Assembly: GCF_021602025.1 (NCBI RefSeq)
Contig: NZ_BQHW01000002.1
Location: 124,001-188,000 of the forward strand
Length of the DNA stretch: 64,000 nt
Reading direction: 5' to 3'
Source of the DNA: Pseudomonas ceruminis
Lineage (GTDB): Bacteria > Pseudomonadota > Gammaproteobacteria > Pseudomonadales > Pseudomonadaceae
Part shown: positions 16,874 through 25,385 of the stretch, one piece after another
How positions within the stretch are numbered: the stretch's first letter is position 1
Layout of the letters: every line of letters starts with the position of its first letter
Translations under genes and position numbers: made by a program
The notes under the pieces: generated by a model
Databases searched by the model: none
What the model was told of the DNA's origin: nothing
What the model saw: only the letters and a program-made list of their open reading frames with translations

Positions 16874-19800
16874 TCAAGCCTGTTCCTCGCCATCGAGCAG
16901 TTGCTCCTCAAGGGCTTCGCGATAGTCACCGGGGGCTTCCCATAGCCCACGCTGCTGGGCTTCCAGCAGGCGCTCAGTGAGGTCGCGCAGCGCCTCGGGG
17001 TTATGCTCACGCATGAAGTCGCGGGTCGCTGGGTCAAGCACATAGGCCTCGGCCAACGCCTGGTAGTGGTGGTCGTCGATCAGGTGCGTGGTGGCATCGA
17101 AGGCAAACAGATTGTCGACCGTTGCCGCCAGCTCGAACGCACCCTTGTAGCCGTGGCGTTTCACCCCGTCGATCCACTTGGGGTTCAAGGCGCGGGCCCG
17201 AATGACGCGGTTAAGTTCCTCTTTCAGGGTACGGATGCGCGGCCTGTCGACCTGGCTGTGATCACCGTGATAGCTGGCCACCGCCGCGCCGGACAACGTC
17301 TCGGACGCCGCCAGCATGCCCCCTTGGAACTGGTAGTAGTCATTGGAATCGAGCAGGTCATGCTCATGGTTGTCCTGGTTCTGCAGTACGGCCTGGACCT
17401 GGCCCAGGCGTCGGGCAAACTGCGCCCGCGCCGGTGTGCCGTCGTCGCTGGCGCCATACGCGTAACCGCCATGGTTCAGATACACCTCGGCCAGGTCGTC
17501 TCGGCTGTGCCACAAGCGGCCATCGATGGCATTCTGCACTCCGGCACCATAGGCGCCAGGCTTGGCTCCGAATACCCGCCAGCCGGCCTGACGAGCAGCC
17601 TGCTCGGCGGCCACTCCCTGTGCTTGCAACGTCTCGCGTTCGCTACGCACCCGCGCTGCCAAGGGGTTGAACGCCTCCGGTTCGTCCAGCGCTGCCACCG
17701 CCTGCACCGCTGCATCGAACAGGCGGATCAGGTTGCCGAAGGCATCGCGGAAAAAGCCCGAGACACGCAAGGTGACGTCCACCCGAGGGCGGTCGAGCAC
17801 GCTCAAGGGCAGGATTTCGAAATCGTCGACACGCTGGCTGCCGTTGGCCCATACCGGGCGCACGCCCATCAGCGCCATGGCCTGGGCAATGTCGTCACCC
17901 CCGGTGCGCATGGTCGCGGTGCCCCATACTGACAAGCCGAGCTGGCGCAGGTGGTCGCCATGGTCCTGCAAATGGCGCTCGAGGATGAGGTTCGCCGACG
18001 CGAACCCCAGCCGCCAGGCCGTGGTGGTCGGCAAGTTGCGCACATCCACGGTATAGAAATTGCGCCCTGTGGGCAGCACATCCAGGCGCCCCCGGCTGGG
18101 TGCGCCGCTGGGGCCTGCTGGCACGAAGCGCCCCGCCAGGGCCGCAAGCAGGCCGTTGAGCTCCGCGGGGCCGCAGGCATCCAGGTCAGGCGCTACCTGC
18201 TCGCGCAATGCTCGGACTACCTCGTGCACAGGCTGCCATTGCGCATCCCCAGGCAGTTGCAGGTGATCGCCCAGCGCCTGTTCGATCACCTGCAGTGCCA
18301 ACAGCTCAAGGCGCTCGCGGGTGTCACCGCAGGTGCGCCATGGCGCGTCACTCAAGGCCTGCAACCGCGCGGGGCGCGGGCCTGGCCAAGGTTGCCCAAG
18401 GTCGCAGTCCAGCGGGTCGAAGCCCAGTTCCAGCGCCTTGGCGAGCATGCGCAGCAGGCTGGCATTGCCCCCGCGCCCATCAGCCCGCTCCACCCGCAGC
18501 AAAGCCAGCAACGTGTCGATGCGCAGCCGTGCCTGCGGGGATTGACCGAACACATGCAGGCCGTCGCGGATCTGCGACTCCTTGAGGTCGCACAAATAGG
18601 TGTCCAGACGCGGCAACCACACCGTGGCATCGTCGAGCTGCCCTTCAAGCTGCAGTTCGCGGTCGATGTGGTTGGCCTTGACCAATTCAAGAATATCGCG
18701 CTGCAGTTCACGGGCGCGCCGTGGATCGAGCATCTGCGCTTCATAGAACTCATCGGCCAGTTGCTCCAGATGGCGCAACGGGCCGTAGGTTTCGGCACGG
18801 GTCAATGGCGGCATCAGGTGGTCGATGATCACCGCCTGGGTGCGCCGCTTGGCCTGGGCACCCTCGCCGGGGTCGTTGACGATGAACGGGTAAATGTTGG
18901 GCAGCGGGCCAAGCAATGCATCGGGCCAACACTCGGCAGACAGACCGACACCCTTGCCAGGCAGCCACTCCAGGTTGCCATGCTTGCCTACGTGGATCAC
19001 CGCATCGGCGGCAAAGGTATGGCGCAACCAGAAGTGGAAGGCCAGGTAACCATGCGGCGGCACCAGATCCGGGTCGTGGTACACGGCACTAGGGTCGACC
19101 TGATAACCACGGGCCGGCTGAATACCCACGAACGTCAGGCCAAAACGCAGGCCGGCCACCATCATGCGGCCGCTGCGGTGCATTGGGTCTTGCTCGGGCG
19201 CTCCCCAGCGCTCCAGGACGGCCCGGCGGTTGGCCTCGGGCAGGCGCTCGAACGCCGCCTGGTAGTCAACCAGGCTCAGGCTCTGGGCGCAGGGGCGCTG
19301 GTCGAGGTGATCGAGGTCGTTGGTCACTCCGCCCAGCAGTTGCTGGATCAACTGCGTGCCGCTGCTCGGCAGTCCGCCCACGGGATAGCCTTCGGCCTGC
19401 AGCGCCTTGAGGATATTCAACGCGGCCGCGGGGGTATCCAGCCCAACGCCATTGCCAATACGCCCGTCACGGGTCGGGTAGTTGGCCAGCACCAGCGCCA
19501 CGCGCTTTTGCCCATGGGGCAGGCGCGCCAGTTCCACCCAGCGCCTGGCCAGTTCGGCGACGAAGTCCATGCGCTCGGGGTGGGCACGGTAGCAGACCAC
19601 ATCGGACTGGCTGCGCTCGCTACGCCACGCCATGTCCTTGAAACTCACTGGGCGGGTGATGATACGCCCATCCAGCTCGGGCAGGACGATGTGCATGGCC
19701 AGGTCGCGGGCACCCAGCCCCTGCTCGCTGGCCTCCCAACCGGGCTGATTGTCCTGCGCACAGATGGCCTGCAGCACCGGGATGTCACGGCGGAACGGCC

Positions 19801-20635
19801 GCAGATTGGGGCGCTCCGGGCTGGACAGGGCAAAACCGGTGGTGTTGATCAGCACCTCGGCACCAACCTCATCCAGCCAGCTCTCCACCTGCTCCAGGCA
19901 GGCGTGCTCCTTGAGGCTGGCGACGGCAATGGGCAGCGGGTTGAGCCCGGCCGCCTGCAGGCGTTCGCAAAATACGTCGATGAAGGCCGTATTGGCCGCC
20001 TGCAGGTGAGAGCGGTAGAACAGCAGCGGCGCCATGGGAAAGTCCGGGTGCCACTGGCCATACCAATCGTCGAGCACCGCACTGGCCTTGGCCGGGTGGT
20101 ACAGGGCGGTGCGTGGCAGCGGCTGGGGCTCGTCCCACGGGTAGTCGCGGCCCAGCCATTGGTTGGCCAGGCAGTGGAACAGGTTCACGGCATTGGCCTT
20201 GCCGCCTTGGCGCAGGTAGTGCCAGAGGCGTTCGGCTGGCGCACCGGTGACGCTGCCCAACCCGGTCAGCTCCGGGTCTGGGCGGTCGTCACCGGGCACC
20301 AGAATCAGTTGCACACCCCGCGATGCGAGCGCCACCAGTTGTTCGACACCGTAACGCCAGTAGCCGACGCCGCCATGCAACGACACCAGGATGACCTTGG
20401 CATGGCGCAGCACCTGGTCGACATACAGGTCGACCGAGGCATGGTTCTGCACCTGCATCGGGTTGGCCAGGCGCAGGCTGGGGAAATCACCCGGCAACTG
20501 CTCGGCGGTTTCGGCAAGCAACGCCAGGTGTGAGTCGCCGCTGCAGAGAATCACCAGCTCGGCGGGTGTCTGGCCGAGGTCGGCGATGCTGTCGTCCGGC
20601 ACGAAGCCGCCGGGCTGGGCCCGCAGCAGGTGCAT
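16874..20635 (-). CDS. cobN: Cobaltochelatase large subunit CobN
   Basis: 1253 residues, a normal length for CobN. CobN/BchH-type chelatases insert Co(II) into hydrogenobyrinate a,c-diamide in the aerobic cobalamin pathway, using ATP hydrolysis by a partner AAA+ complex. Recognisable segments: HVGKHGNLEWLPGKGVGLS (corrin-binding His region), INTTGFALSSPERPNLRPF, LANYPTRDGRIGNGVGLDTP, and NAIDGRLWHSRDDLAEVYLNHGGYAYG. It starts at an ATG three bases after the cobW stop and ends one base before the chlI-like gene, so the four genes are one tight operon under the riboswitch at 21818-22000. Confidence 0.95.
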   Translation of the reverse strand: MHLLRAQPGGFVPDDSIADLGQTPAELVILCSGDSHLALLAETAEQLPGDFPSLRLANPMQVQNHASVDLYVDQVLRHAKVILVSLHGGVGYWRYGVEQLVALASRGVQLILVPGDDRPDPELTGLGSVTGAPAERLWHYLRQGGKANAVNLFHCLANQWLGRDYPWDEPQPLPRTALYHPAKASAVLDDWYGQWHPDFPMAPLLFYRSHLQAANTAFIDVFCERLQAAGLNPLPIAVASLKEHACLEQVESWLDEVGAEVLINTTGFALSSPERPNLRPFRRDIPVLQAICAQDNQPGWEASEQGLGARDLAMHIVLPELDGRIITRPVSFKDMAWRSERSQSDVVCYRAHPERMDFVAELARRWVELARLPHGQKRVALVLANYPTRDGRIGNGVGLDTPAAALNILKALQAEGYPVGGLPSSGTQLIQQLLGGVTNDLDHLDQRPCAQSLSLVDYQAAFERLPEANRRAVLERWGAPEQDPMHRSGRMMVAGLRFGLTFVGIQPARGYQVDPSAVYHDPDLVPPHGYLAFHFWLRHTFAADAVIHVGKHGNLEWLPGKGVGLSAECWPDALLGPLPNIYPFIVNDPGEGAQAKRRTQAVIIDHLMPPLTRAETYGPLRHLEQLADEFYEAQMLDPRRARELQRDILELVKANHIDRELQLEGQLDDATVWLPRLDTYLCDLKESQIRDGLHVFGQSPQARLRIDTLLALLRVERADGRGGNASLLRMLAKALELGFDPLDCDLGQPWPGPRPARLQALSDAPWRTCGDTRERLELLALQVIEQALGDHLQLPGDAQWQPVHEVVRALREQVAPDLDACGPAELNGLLAALAGRFVPAGPSGAPSRGRLDVLPTGRNFYTVDVRNLPTTTAWRLGFASANLILERHLQDHGDHLRQLGLSVWGTATMRTGGDDIAQAMALMGVRPVWANGSQRVDDFEILPLSVLDRPRVDVTLRVSGFFRDAFGNLIRLFDAAVQAVAALDEPEAFNPLAARVRSERETLQAQGVAAEQAARQAGWRVFGAKPGAYGAGVQNAIDGRLWHSRDDLAEVYLNHGGYAYGASDDGTPARAQFARRLGQVQAVLQNQDNHEHDLLDSNDYYQFQGGMLAASETLSGAAVASYHGDHSQVDRPRIRTLKEELNRVIRARALNPKWIDGVKRHGYKGAFELAATVDNLFAFDATTHLIDDHHYQALAEAYVLDPATRDFMREHNPEALRDLTERLLEAQQRGLWEAPGDYREALEEQLLDGEEQA

Positions 20636-20638
20636 GGG

Positions 20639-21706
20639 TCAGGCGCCCAGCGCGTTGCGCAGGCGAGCTTCCAGTTGCACGGCGTCCAGGTCCTGACCAA
20701 TGAGCACCAGGCGCGTGATGCGCGGCTCGTCGGCACGCCAGGCGCGGTCGAAGTGCTTGTCGAACCGAGTGCCTACTCCTTGGATCAGCAGGCGCATCGG
20801 CTTGCCAGGGATCGCTGCAAACCCCTTGGCGCGCAGAATGCCGAACTCCACGACCAACTGAGTGAGGGCGTCGAGCAGCAGGGCCTCGTCGGCCTCGGGC
20901 AGGTCGATGGAAATGGAATCGAAGGCATCATGGTCATGGTCGTCATGATCGTCGCCGTCGTGGTGCGAATCATGGTGGGTACGGCGGCCGTCGATGTGTA
21001 CCTCGGACTGCGCGCCGACCCCCAACAGCACATCCACTGGCAGGCGGCCGCTGCTGGCCTCGATCACCTTCACCGCCGGCGGCAGTTCTTCGGCAACCTC
21101 GGCGCGCACCTTGGCCAGGCCTTCGGCGTCGATCAGGTCGGCCTTGTTGAGCACCACCAGGTCGGCACTGGCCAACTGGTCGGCGAACAGTTCGTGCAGC
21201 GGTGATTCATGGTCCAGGTTGGGGTCAAGCTTGCGCTGCGCGTCGACCTGGTCCGGGAAGGCGGCGAAGGTACCGGCAGCCACGGCCGGGCTGTCGACAA
21301 CGGTGATCACGGCGTCGACGGTGCAGGCATTGCGAATTTCTGGCCATTGGAAAGCTTGCACCAGGGGCTTGGGCAGGGCCAGGCCGCTGGTTTCGATCAG
21401 GATGTGGTCAAGGTCGCCACGCCGGGCAACCAGTTCCCGCATGACCGGGAAGAACTCTTCCTGCACGGTGCAGCACAGGCAGCCGTTGGCCAACTCATAC
21501 ACTCGGCCAGTGGCCTCTTCTTCAGTACAGCCGATGCTGCACTGCTTGAGGATCTCACCGTCGATACCGAGCTCACCGAACTCGTTGACGATCACTGCAA
21601 TACGGCGGCCCTGGGCATTATCGAGCATGTGCCGAAGCAAGGTGGTCTTGCCCGAGCCGAGGAAGCCGGTAACGATGGTGACGGGGAGCTTGGCCAGTGT
21701 TTTCAT
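20639..21706 (-). CDS. cobW: CobW, COG0523 metal-handling GTPase
   Basis: 355 residues from the ATG at 21706. N-terminal G3E GTPase with Walker A GFLGSGKTT, the metal-binding motif NGCLCCTV (CxCC) and the Walker B-like EINEFG-type segment VNEFGELGIDG; NKAD supplies guanine specificity. Between the two domains is a His/Asp-rich loop (THHDSHHDGDDHDDHDHD, about residues 235-255), fitting metal sequestration. The C-terminal CobW_C domain follows. CobW is thought to deliver Co(II) for corrin metalation. First gene of the cobalamin-riboswitch operon, with cobN next. Confidence 0.93.
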   Translation of the reverse strand: MKTLAKLPVTIVTGFLGSGKTTLLRHMLDNAQGRRIAVIVNEFGELGIDGEILKQCSIGCTEEEATGRVYELANGCLCCTVQEEFFPVMRELVARRGDLDHILIETSGLALPKPLVQAFQWPEIRNACTVDAVITVVDSPAVAAGTFAAFPDQVDAQRKLDPNLDHESPLHELFADQLASADLVVLNKADLIDAEGLAKVRAEVAEELPPAVKVIEASSGRLPVDVLLGVGAQSEVHIDGRRTHHDSHHDGDDHDDHDHDAFDSISIDLPEADEALLLDALTQLVVEFGILRAKGFAAIPGKPMRLLIQGVGTRFDKHFDRAWRADEPRITRLVLIGQDLDAVQLEARLRNALGA

Positions 21707-21817
21707 GTCGCGTTGCCCTTGGCAGGATGGCGCGGGCATGCGGGACGAAAGCCGCAGGCCAGGCTGGCCGGGCTCGTTCGCCACCGGATCACCCCGCCCG
21801 GTTGAGAGTCGAAATCG

Positions 21818-22000
21818 TCTCGAGGCAGGTCTCCTGGCTTGCACCGTCCCGGCCTGGTCGAACAAGGCCTGGTCGGATGACGCCTTCCCGCGCCAGGGCG
21901 CAGTGGCAGTGTCGATCCGTTGTCGGTGCTTACAGTTGCGGGGGCAGCCGCGGCTTGGACCGCGTTCCCGTCTTAGCTTCGGCGTGGCCGAAGAACCTCG
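21818..22000 (-). promoter_or_regulatory. Cobalamin riboswitch upstream of cobW
   Basis: Read on the minus strand, it contains the conserved core GCTGCCCCCGCAACTGTAAG, a preceding GACGGGAACGCGG segment, GGGAAGG and the 3' B12-box-like AGCCAGGAGACCTGCC (plus 21824-21840). A P1 stem can form between CGAGG (plus 21996-22000) and CCTCG (plus 21820-21824). It lies 110 bases before the cobW start; binding adenosyl- or other cobalamin would lower expression of cobW-cobN-chlI-VWA. Confidence 0.9.
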
Positions 22001-22008
22001 AAGCGGCA

Positions 22009-22037
22009 AGGCTACGCGGGGGGTGGCGGGTGGTCAA
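22009..22037 (-). promoter_or_regulatory. Possible sigma-70 promoter for cobW riboswitch transcript
   Basis: On the minus strand, TTGACC (plus 22032-22037), 17 bases, then TAGCCT (plus 22009-22014). Transcription from here would begin at the 5' edge of the riboswitch. The -10 match is weak. Confidence 0.4.
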
Positions 22038-22092
22038 CTGTTGGCGCGCGCTGCGATTGACGCAACCCCTCCCCCGTGCTCTCCTTACACCT

Positions 22093-22296
22093 TGCGTTCA
22101 GGTGCCCCCACGGGGGTGAAACGGGAAACCGGTGCGTCGCAGGCCCTCGATCAGGGCCGGACAGAGCCGGTGCTGCCCCCGCAACGGTAAGCGAGCGAAG
22201 CGTCCAGACCACTGTGCCACGTCGTCAGGCATGGGAAGGTGATGCTTTCCAAGAGCCCTGCTCTTCCTCGCAAGCCCGGAGACCGGCCTGGCGCTT
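22093..22296 (+). promoter_or_regulatory. Cobalamin riboswitch upstream of cbtB
   Basis: Conserved elements in order: GGGTGAAACGGGAAACCGGTG (in part) at about 22114-22134, GCTGCCCCCGCAACGGTAAG near 22172-22191, GGGAAGGTGATG, and the B12 box AAGCCCGGAGACCGGCC at 22271-22287. A closing stem can form between GCGTTCAGG and CCTGGCGC. It ends about 110 bases before cbtB and should repress cobalt uptake genes when cobalamin is plentiful. Confidence 0.93.
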
Positions 22297-22406
22297 ATGA
22301 ACACCCCGCGGTGGGCGGGCGCTGTCGCATTCCCCTGGGCCATCCGCACCCGGGGCTGCCGCGCTTGCCCGTTGCCCCTTAATAGAAGCAAGTAGAGGAA
22401 CGCGAC

Positions 22407-22592
22407 ATGCCCGTCACCAGCGCCAAACACAGCATCGCCACCCCCGTCACCCTCAGCCAGCGCGTGGTTATTGCCTTCGGCGCCAGCCTGCTGGGCCTGT
22501 GCCTGATCTATTTCGCCGGCTTCTCGCACATCGAAGCGGTGCATAACGCCGCGCACGACACCCGTCACAGCGCCGCCTTCCCCTGCCACTGA
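22407..22592 (+). CDS. cbtB: CbtB, small cobalt transporter subunit
   Basis: 61 residues with one membrane helix (VVIAFGASLLGLCLIYFAGF) and the C-terminal His-rich motif HNAAHDTRHSAAFPCH, diagnostic of CbtB. CbtA-CbtB pairs are cobalamin-riboswitch-controlled cobalt importers; the single helix plus His tail may capture Co(II). The ATG follows GAGGAACGCGAC. cbtA starts ten bases after the stop. Confidence 0.93.
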   Translation: MPVTSAKHSIATPVTLSQRVVIAFGASLLGLCLIYFAGFSHIEAVHNAAHDTRHSAAFPCH

Positions 22593-22601
22593 GACCGCCC
22601 C

Positions 22602-23291
22602 ATGATCAAGCGCATTGCCCGCACCGCCGGGTTCAGCGGCCTGCTTGCAGCCCTGTTGTTGACGCTGCTGCAAAGCTTCTGGGTCGCACCGTTGATCCTC
22701 CAGGCGGAAACCTATGAGTCGGCAGCCCCGGCCGCCGAGCATCACAGCCATGGCGAAGAGGCCGGTGGCCACGAGCACAACGACGAAGCCTGGTCGCCGG
22801 AAGACGGCTGGCAGCGCATCCTTTCGACCACCGGCGGTAATCTGGTCGTCGCGGTCGGCTTTGCCCTGATCCTGGCAGCCTTGTACAGCCTGCGCGAACC
22901 CAACCGCGTCACCACCGGCGCTCTCTGGGGCCTGGCCGGTTTTGCCGTGTTTTGCCTCGCGCCCACCCTTGGCCTGCCGCCGGAGTTGCCAGGCACCGCC
23001 GCCGCTGACCTCGGCCAGCGACAGAGCTGGTGGATCGGTACCGCTGCCGCGACCGCGCTCGGCCTGGCACTGTTGGTGTTCGCCCGGCATTGGTTGTTCA
23101 AGGTACTCGGTGCGGTTCTGCTGGTCGTGCCCCATGTGATCGGCGCGCCACAGCCAGACGTTCACCAAAGCCTGGCTCCCGAGGCACTGGAAACCCAGTT
23201 CAAGATCGCTTCCTGGGTCACCAACGCGGCTTTCTGGCTGGCCCTGGGCTTGCTCAGCGCCTGGCTGTATCGCCGCTCCAGCCAGGCCTGA
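22602..23291 (+). CDS. cbtA: CbtA, cobalt transporter membrane subunit
   Basis: 229 residues, about five to six membrane helices. After the first helix there is a periplasmic His/Glu-rich loop (EHHSHGEEAGGHEHNDE) suited to metal binding, followed by WSPEDGWQRILST and helices with the family residues GLPPELPG and VPHVIGAPQP. It works with CbtB to bring in Co(II) for corrin metalation. The stop overlaps the cobE start by one base (TGATG), an operon arrangement. Confidence 0.92.
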   Translation: MIKRIARTAGFSGLLAALLLTLLQSFWVAPLILQAETYESAAPAAEHHSHGEEAGGHEHNDEAWSPEDGWQRILSTTGGNLVVAVGFALILAALYSLREPNRVTTGALWGLAGFAVFCLAPTLGLPPELPGTAAADLGQRQSWWIGTAAATALGLALLVFARHWLFKVLGAVLLVVPHVIGAPQPDVHQSLAPEALETQFKIASWVTNAAFWLALGLLSAWLYRRSSQA

Positions 23292-23701
23292 TGGCCAGCG
23301 AATGCACCCAGCCGGCGCTATACGCCGGCTTCGGATGCCGACGCGGCTGCCCGCTGGAGGTCCTCGACACAGTGCTGCGCCAGGTTTTGAATCAGCAGGG
23401 TTTACCGCTCAGTGCCTTGCGTGGCATTGCCAGCATTGCCTTGAAAGCCGATGAGCCTGGCCTGCAGCAACTGGCCAAGCTCCACGATCTGCCGCTTGTG
23501 GCATTCGAGCCCAGCCGGTTGCAAACCTTCGAGCCTATGCTCAGTCACCGTTCTGCCGTGGCCTACGCCCACACAGGTTGCTGGGGCGTTGCCGAAAGCG
23601 CCGCATTGGCCATGGCCTACCACGCGCACGGCACCGCCACGCTGCTGGTACCGCGCCAATCGCTCGGCGCCGCTACCCTCGCCCTCGCCTGCGGCGGATA
23701 A
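23291..23701 (+). CDS. cobE: CobE-like cobalamin biosynthesis protein (CobE/GbiG C-terminal domain)
   Basis: 136 residues; ATG at 23291 overlaps the cbtA stop. It has the CobE/CbiG-C pattern: YAGFGCRRGCPLEVL at the N-terminus, IASIALKADEPGLQQLA, and CWGVAESAALAMA with a final LAL-type strand. In the aerobic pathway CobE is required around the precorrin-5 region but its exact reaction is not settled; CbiG opens the lactone ring in the anaerobic route. Followed by cobM, which agrees with this assignment. Confidence 0.85.
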   Translation: MASECTQPALYAGFGCRRGCPLEVLDTVLRQVLNQQGLPLSALRGIASIALKADEPGLQQLAKLHDLPLVAFEPSRLQTFEPMLSHRSAVAYAHTGCWGVAESAALAMAYHAHGTATLLVPRQSLGAATLALACGG

Positions 23702-23733
23702 TCGCTACCTCTATTTACCTGCAAGGATTTCCC

Positions 23734-24486
23734 ATGACGGTCTACTTCATCGGGGCCGGCCCCGGCGACCCCGAACTGATCACGGTCAAGGGCCAGCGCC
23801 TGATCCGCCAATGCCCGGTGATCATCTATGCCGGGTCCCTCGTGCCTGCCGCGGTGCTTGAAGGCCATCAGGCCGAGACGGTCATCAACAGTGCCGAACT
23901 GCACCTGGAACAGATCATCGCCGCCATGCGTGCGGCCCATGAAAAAGGCCAGGATGTTGCCCGCGTCCACAGTGGTGACCCTAGCCTGTATGGCGCTATC
24001 GGCGAACAGATCCGCCACCTGCGCGAACTGGCCATCGATTATCAGATCATCCCTGGGGTTACCGCCACTGCCGCCAGCGCCGCGCTGCTCGGCTGTGAGC
24101 TGACCCTTCCGCAGGTGGCACAAACGGTCATCCTCACCCGTTACGGCGACAGCTCGCCCATGCCGGCGGGCGAGCAACTGGGCGACCTGGCCCGGCATGG
24201 TGCTACATTGGCCATTCACCTCGGGGTCAAGCACCTGGCGCGCATTGTCGATGAGTTGCTTGTCCATTACGGTCGTGACTGCCCGATCGCCGTGGTTCAT
24301 CGCGCCACCTGGCCAGACCAGGACTGGGTGCGCGGCACCTTGGGCGATATCGTCGAGCGCGTCGCCACCAAGGGTTTCCGGCGCACCGCGCTGATCCTCG
24401 TGGGCCATGTACTGGGCGACGCCCCATTCGCAAACTCGGCCCTGTACCGCGCTGGCCATGCTCACCTTTATCGGCCAGCGGACTGA
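23734..24486 (+). CDS. cobM: Precorrin-4 C11-methyltransferase CobM
   Basis: 250 residues, ATG after AAGGATTT. Tetrapyrrole methylase fold: VYFIGAGPGDPELITVKG at the N-terminus (SAM-binding GAGPGD), VIIYAGSLVP, ARVHSGDPSLYGAIGEQ and IPGVTATAASAALLGCELTLP. CobM transfers a methyl group from SAM to C11 of precorrin-4, giving precorrin-5. End of the cbtB-cbtA-cobE-cobM operon controlled by the plus-strand riboswitch. Confidence 0.95.
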   Translation: MTVYFIGAGPGDPELITVKGQRLIRQCPVIIYAGSLVPAAVLEGHQAETVINSAELHLEQIIAAMRAAHEKGQDVARVHSGDPSLYGAIGEQIRHLRELAIDYQIIPGVTATAASAALLGCELTLPQVAQTVILTRYGDSSPMPAGEQLGDLARHGATLAIHLGVKHLARIVDELLVHYGRDCPIAVVHRATWPDQDWVRGTLGDIVERVATKGFRRTALILVGHVLGDAPFANSALYRAGHAHLYRPAD

Positions 24487-24520
24487 ACACTGCCAGACCG
24501 GCAGAAGCCGCAGGCCGACT

Positions 24521-24543
24521 GGCCCGCCCTGCCGGGGTGGGCC
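24521..24543 (+). terminator. Possible terminator hairpin after cobM
   Basis: GGCCCGCCC and GGGGTGGGCC can pair across a short loop, but no T-run follows. It is the only strong hairpin in the 274-bp gap between cobM and the response regulator gene. The rest of that gap is AT-richer and ends with an inverted repeat TTTCCTG / CAGGAAA (24710-24716 and 24725-24731) just before the regulator's ribosome site. Confidence 0.35.
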
Positions 24544-24760
24544 TGGCGCTACCTAAGCCGCGTCGAAAATGGCCAACCTATGCCTGATTTCGGGAATTTT
24601 GTAGGACTTTTCAACAAATCCGCCGTACTTGTTCTACAGATCTATACTCGCCATTATCAAGTGACCGGAATGGACGTATCGTGCTGCCCTGCAGACGCCC
24701 TTACAGCCATTTCCTGTTTAACCGCAGGAAACTGACCCCATTCCGACAGGAGCTAGCTTC

Positions 24761-25375
24761 ATGACAACTGTGCTGATCGTCGACGATCACCCCATCGTTC
24801 GGCTTTCCCTGCGCCTGCTTCTCGAGCGTGAGCGCTTTCAAGTCGTTGGCGAACTCGGTGATGGCAGCGAAGTGACGCAAGTCGCCTCCAAACTGCGGCC
24901 TGATGTGGTCGTACTGGATATCGGCCTGCCAGGCCTGGATGGCATGGAGGTCATCAAGCGCCTGCAGTTGCTGGAGCCGGCACCGAAAATCATGGTGCTC
25001 ACCGGGCAGGCTACAGACTTGTACGTGCGCCGCTGTCTGGATGCTGGCATCGGTGCCTTCGTGACCAAGGACGAAGATCATGAAGCCCTGATCTTTGCGT
25101 TGAAGGCGCTGGTCAAGGGGTATTCCACCTTTCCCCAGATGTCGGTCAACAGCAATACCCTCGACAGCGAACCCAAGCGCCTGGAAAGCCTGTCCAATCG
25201 AGAGATGGAAGTGCTGAGGCGTCTGGCCCGCGGCGAAAACAACAAGAACATCGGCGCGTGCATGAACCTCAGCGCCAAAACCATCAGCACATACCGTGGC
25301 CGCATCATGGATAAACTCAAGACTGAGTCATTGGTGGAAATGGTTGATCTGGCCAAGCGCAACAACGTCAATTGA
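24761..25375 (+). CDS. BvgA/EvgA-like response regulator
   Basis: 204 residues after GGAGCTAGCTTC. N-terminal receiver with acidic pair DD8-9, phospho-acceptor Asp53 in VVLDIGLPG and conserved Lys (FVTKDED); C-terminal LuxR-type HTH with LSNREMEVLRRLARGENNKNIG and LSAKTISTYRGRIMDKL. This is the NarL/FixJ layout of BvgA and EvgA. The partner kinase starts 11 bases after its stop. Targets cannot be read from the window. Confidence 0.9.
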   Translation: MTTVLIVDDHPIVRLSLRLLLERERFQVVGELGDGSEVTQVASKLRPDVVVLDIGLPGLDGMEVIKRLQLLEPAPKIMVLTGQATDLYVRRCLDAGIGAFVTKDEDHEALIFALKALVKGYSTFPQMSVNSNTLDSEPKRLESLSNREMEVLRRLARGENNKNIGACMNLSAKTISTYRGRIMDKLKTESLVEMVDLAKRNNVN

Positions 25376-25385
25376 ACGTTTAGCC

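Noticed and set aside
17951-20533. 860-codon open frame antisense to cobN
   Set aside because: It mirrors the codon structure of cobN, has no recognisable domain and no ribosome site; long antisense frames are expected in high-GC genes. The same applies to the long antisense frames over muxC (44032-46125), muxB (47742-50180) and the permease/tpx region (51645-53960).
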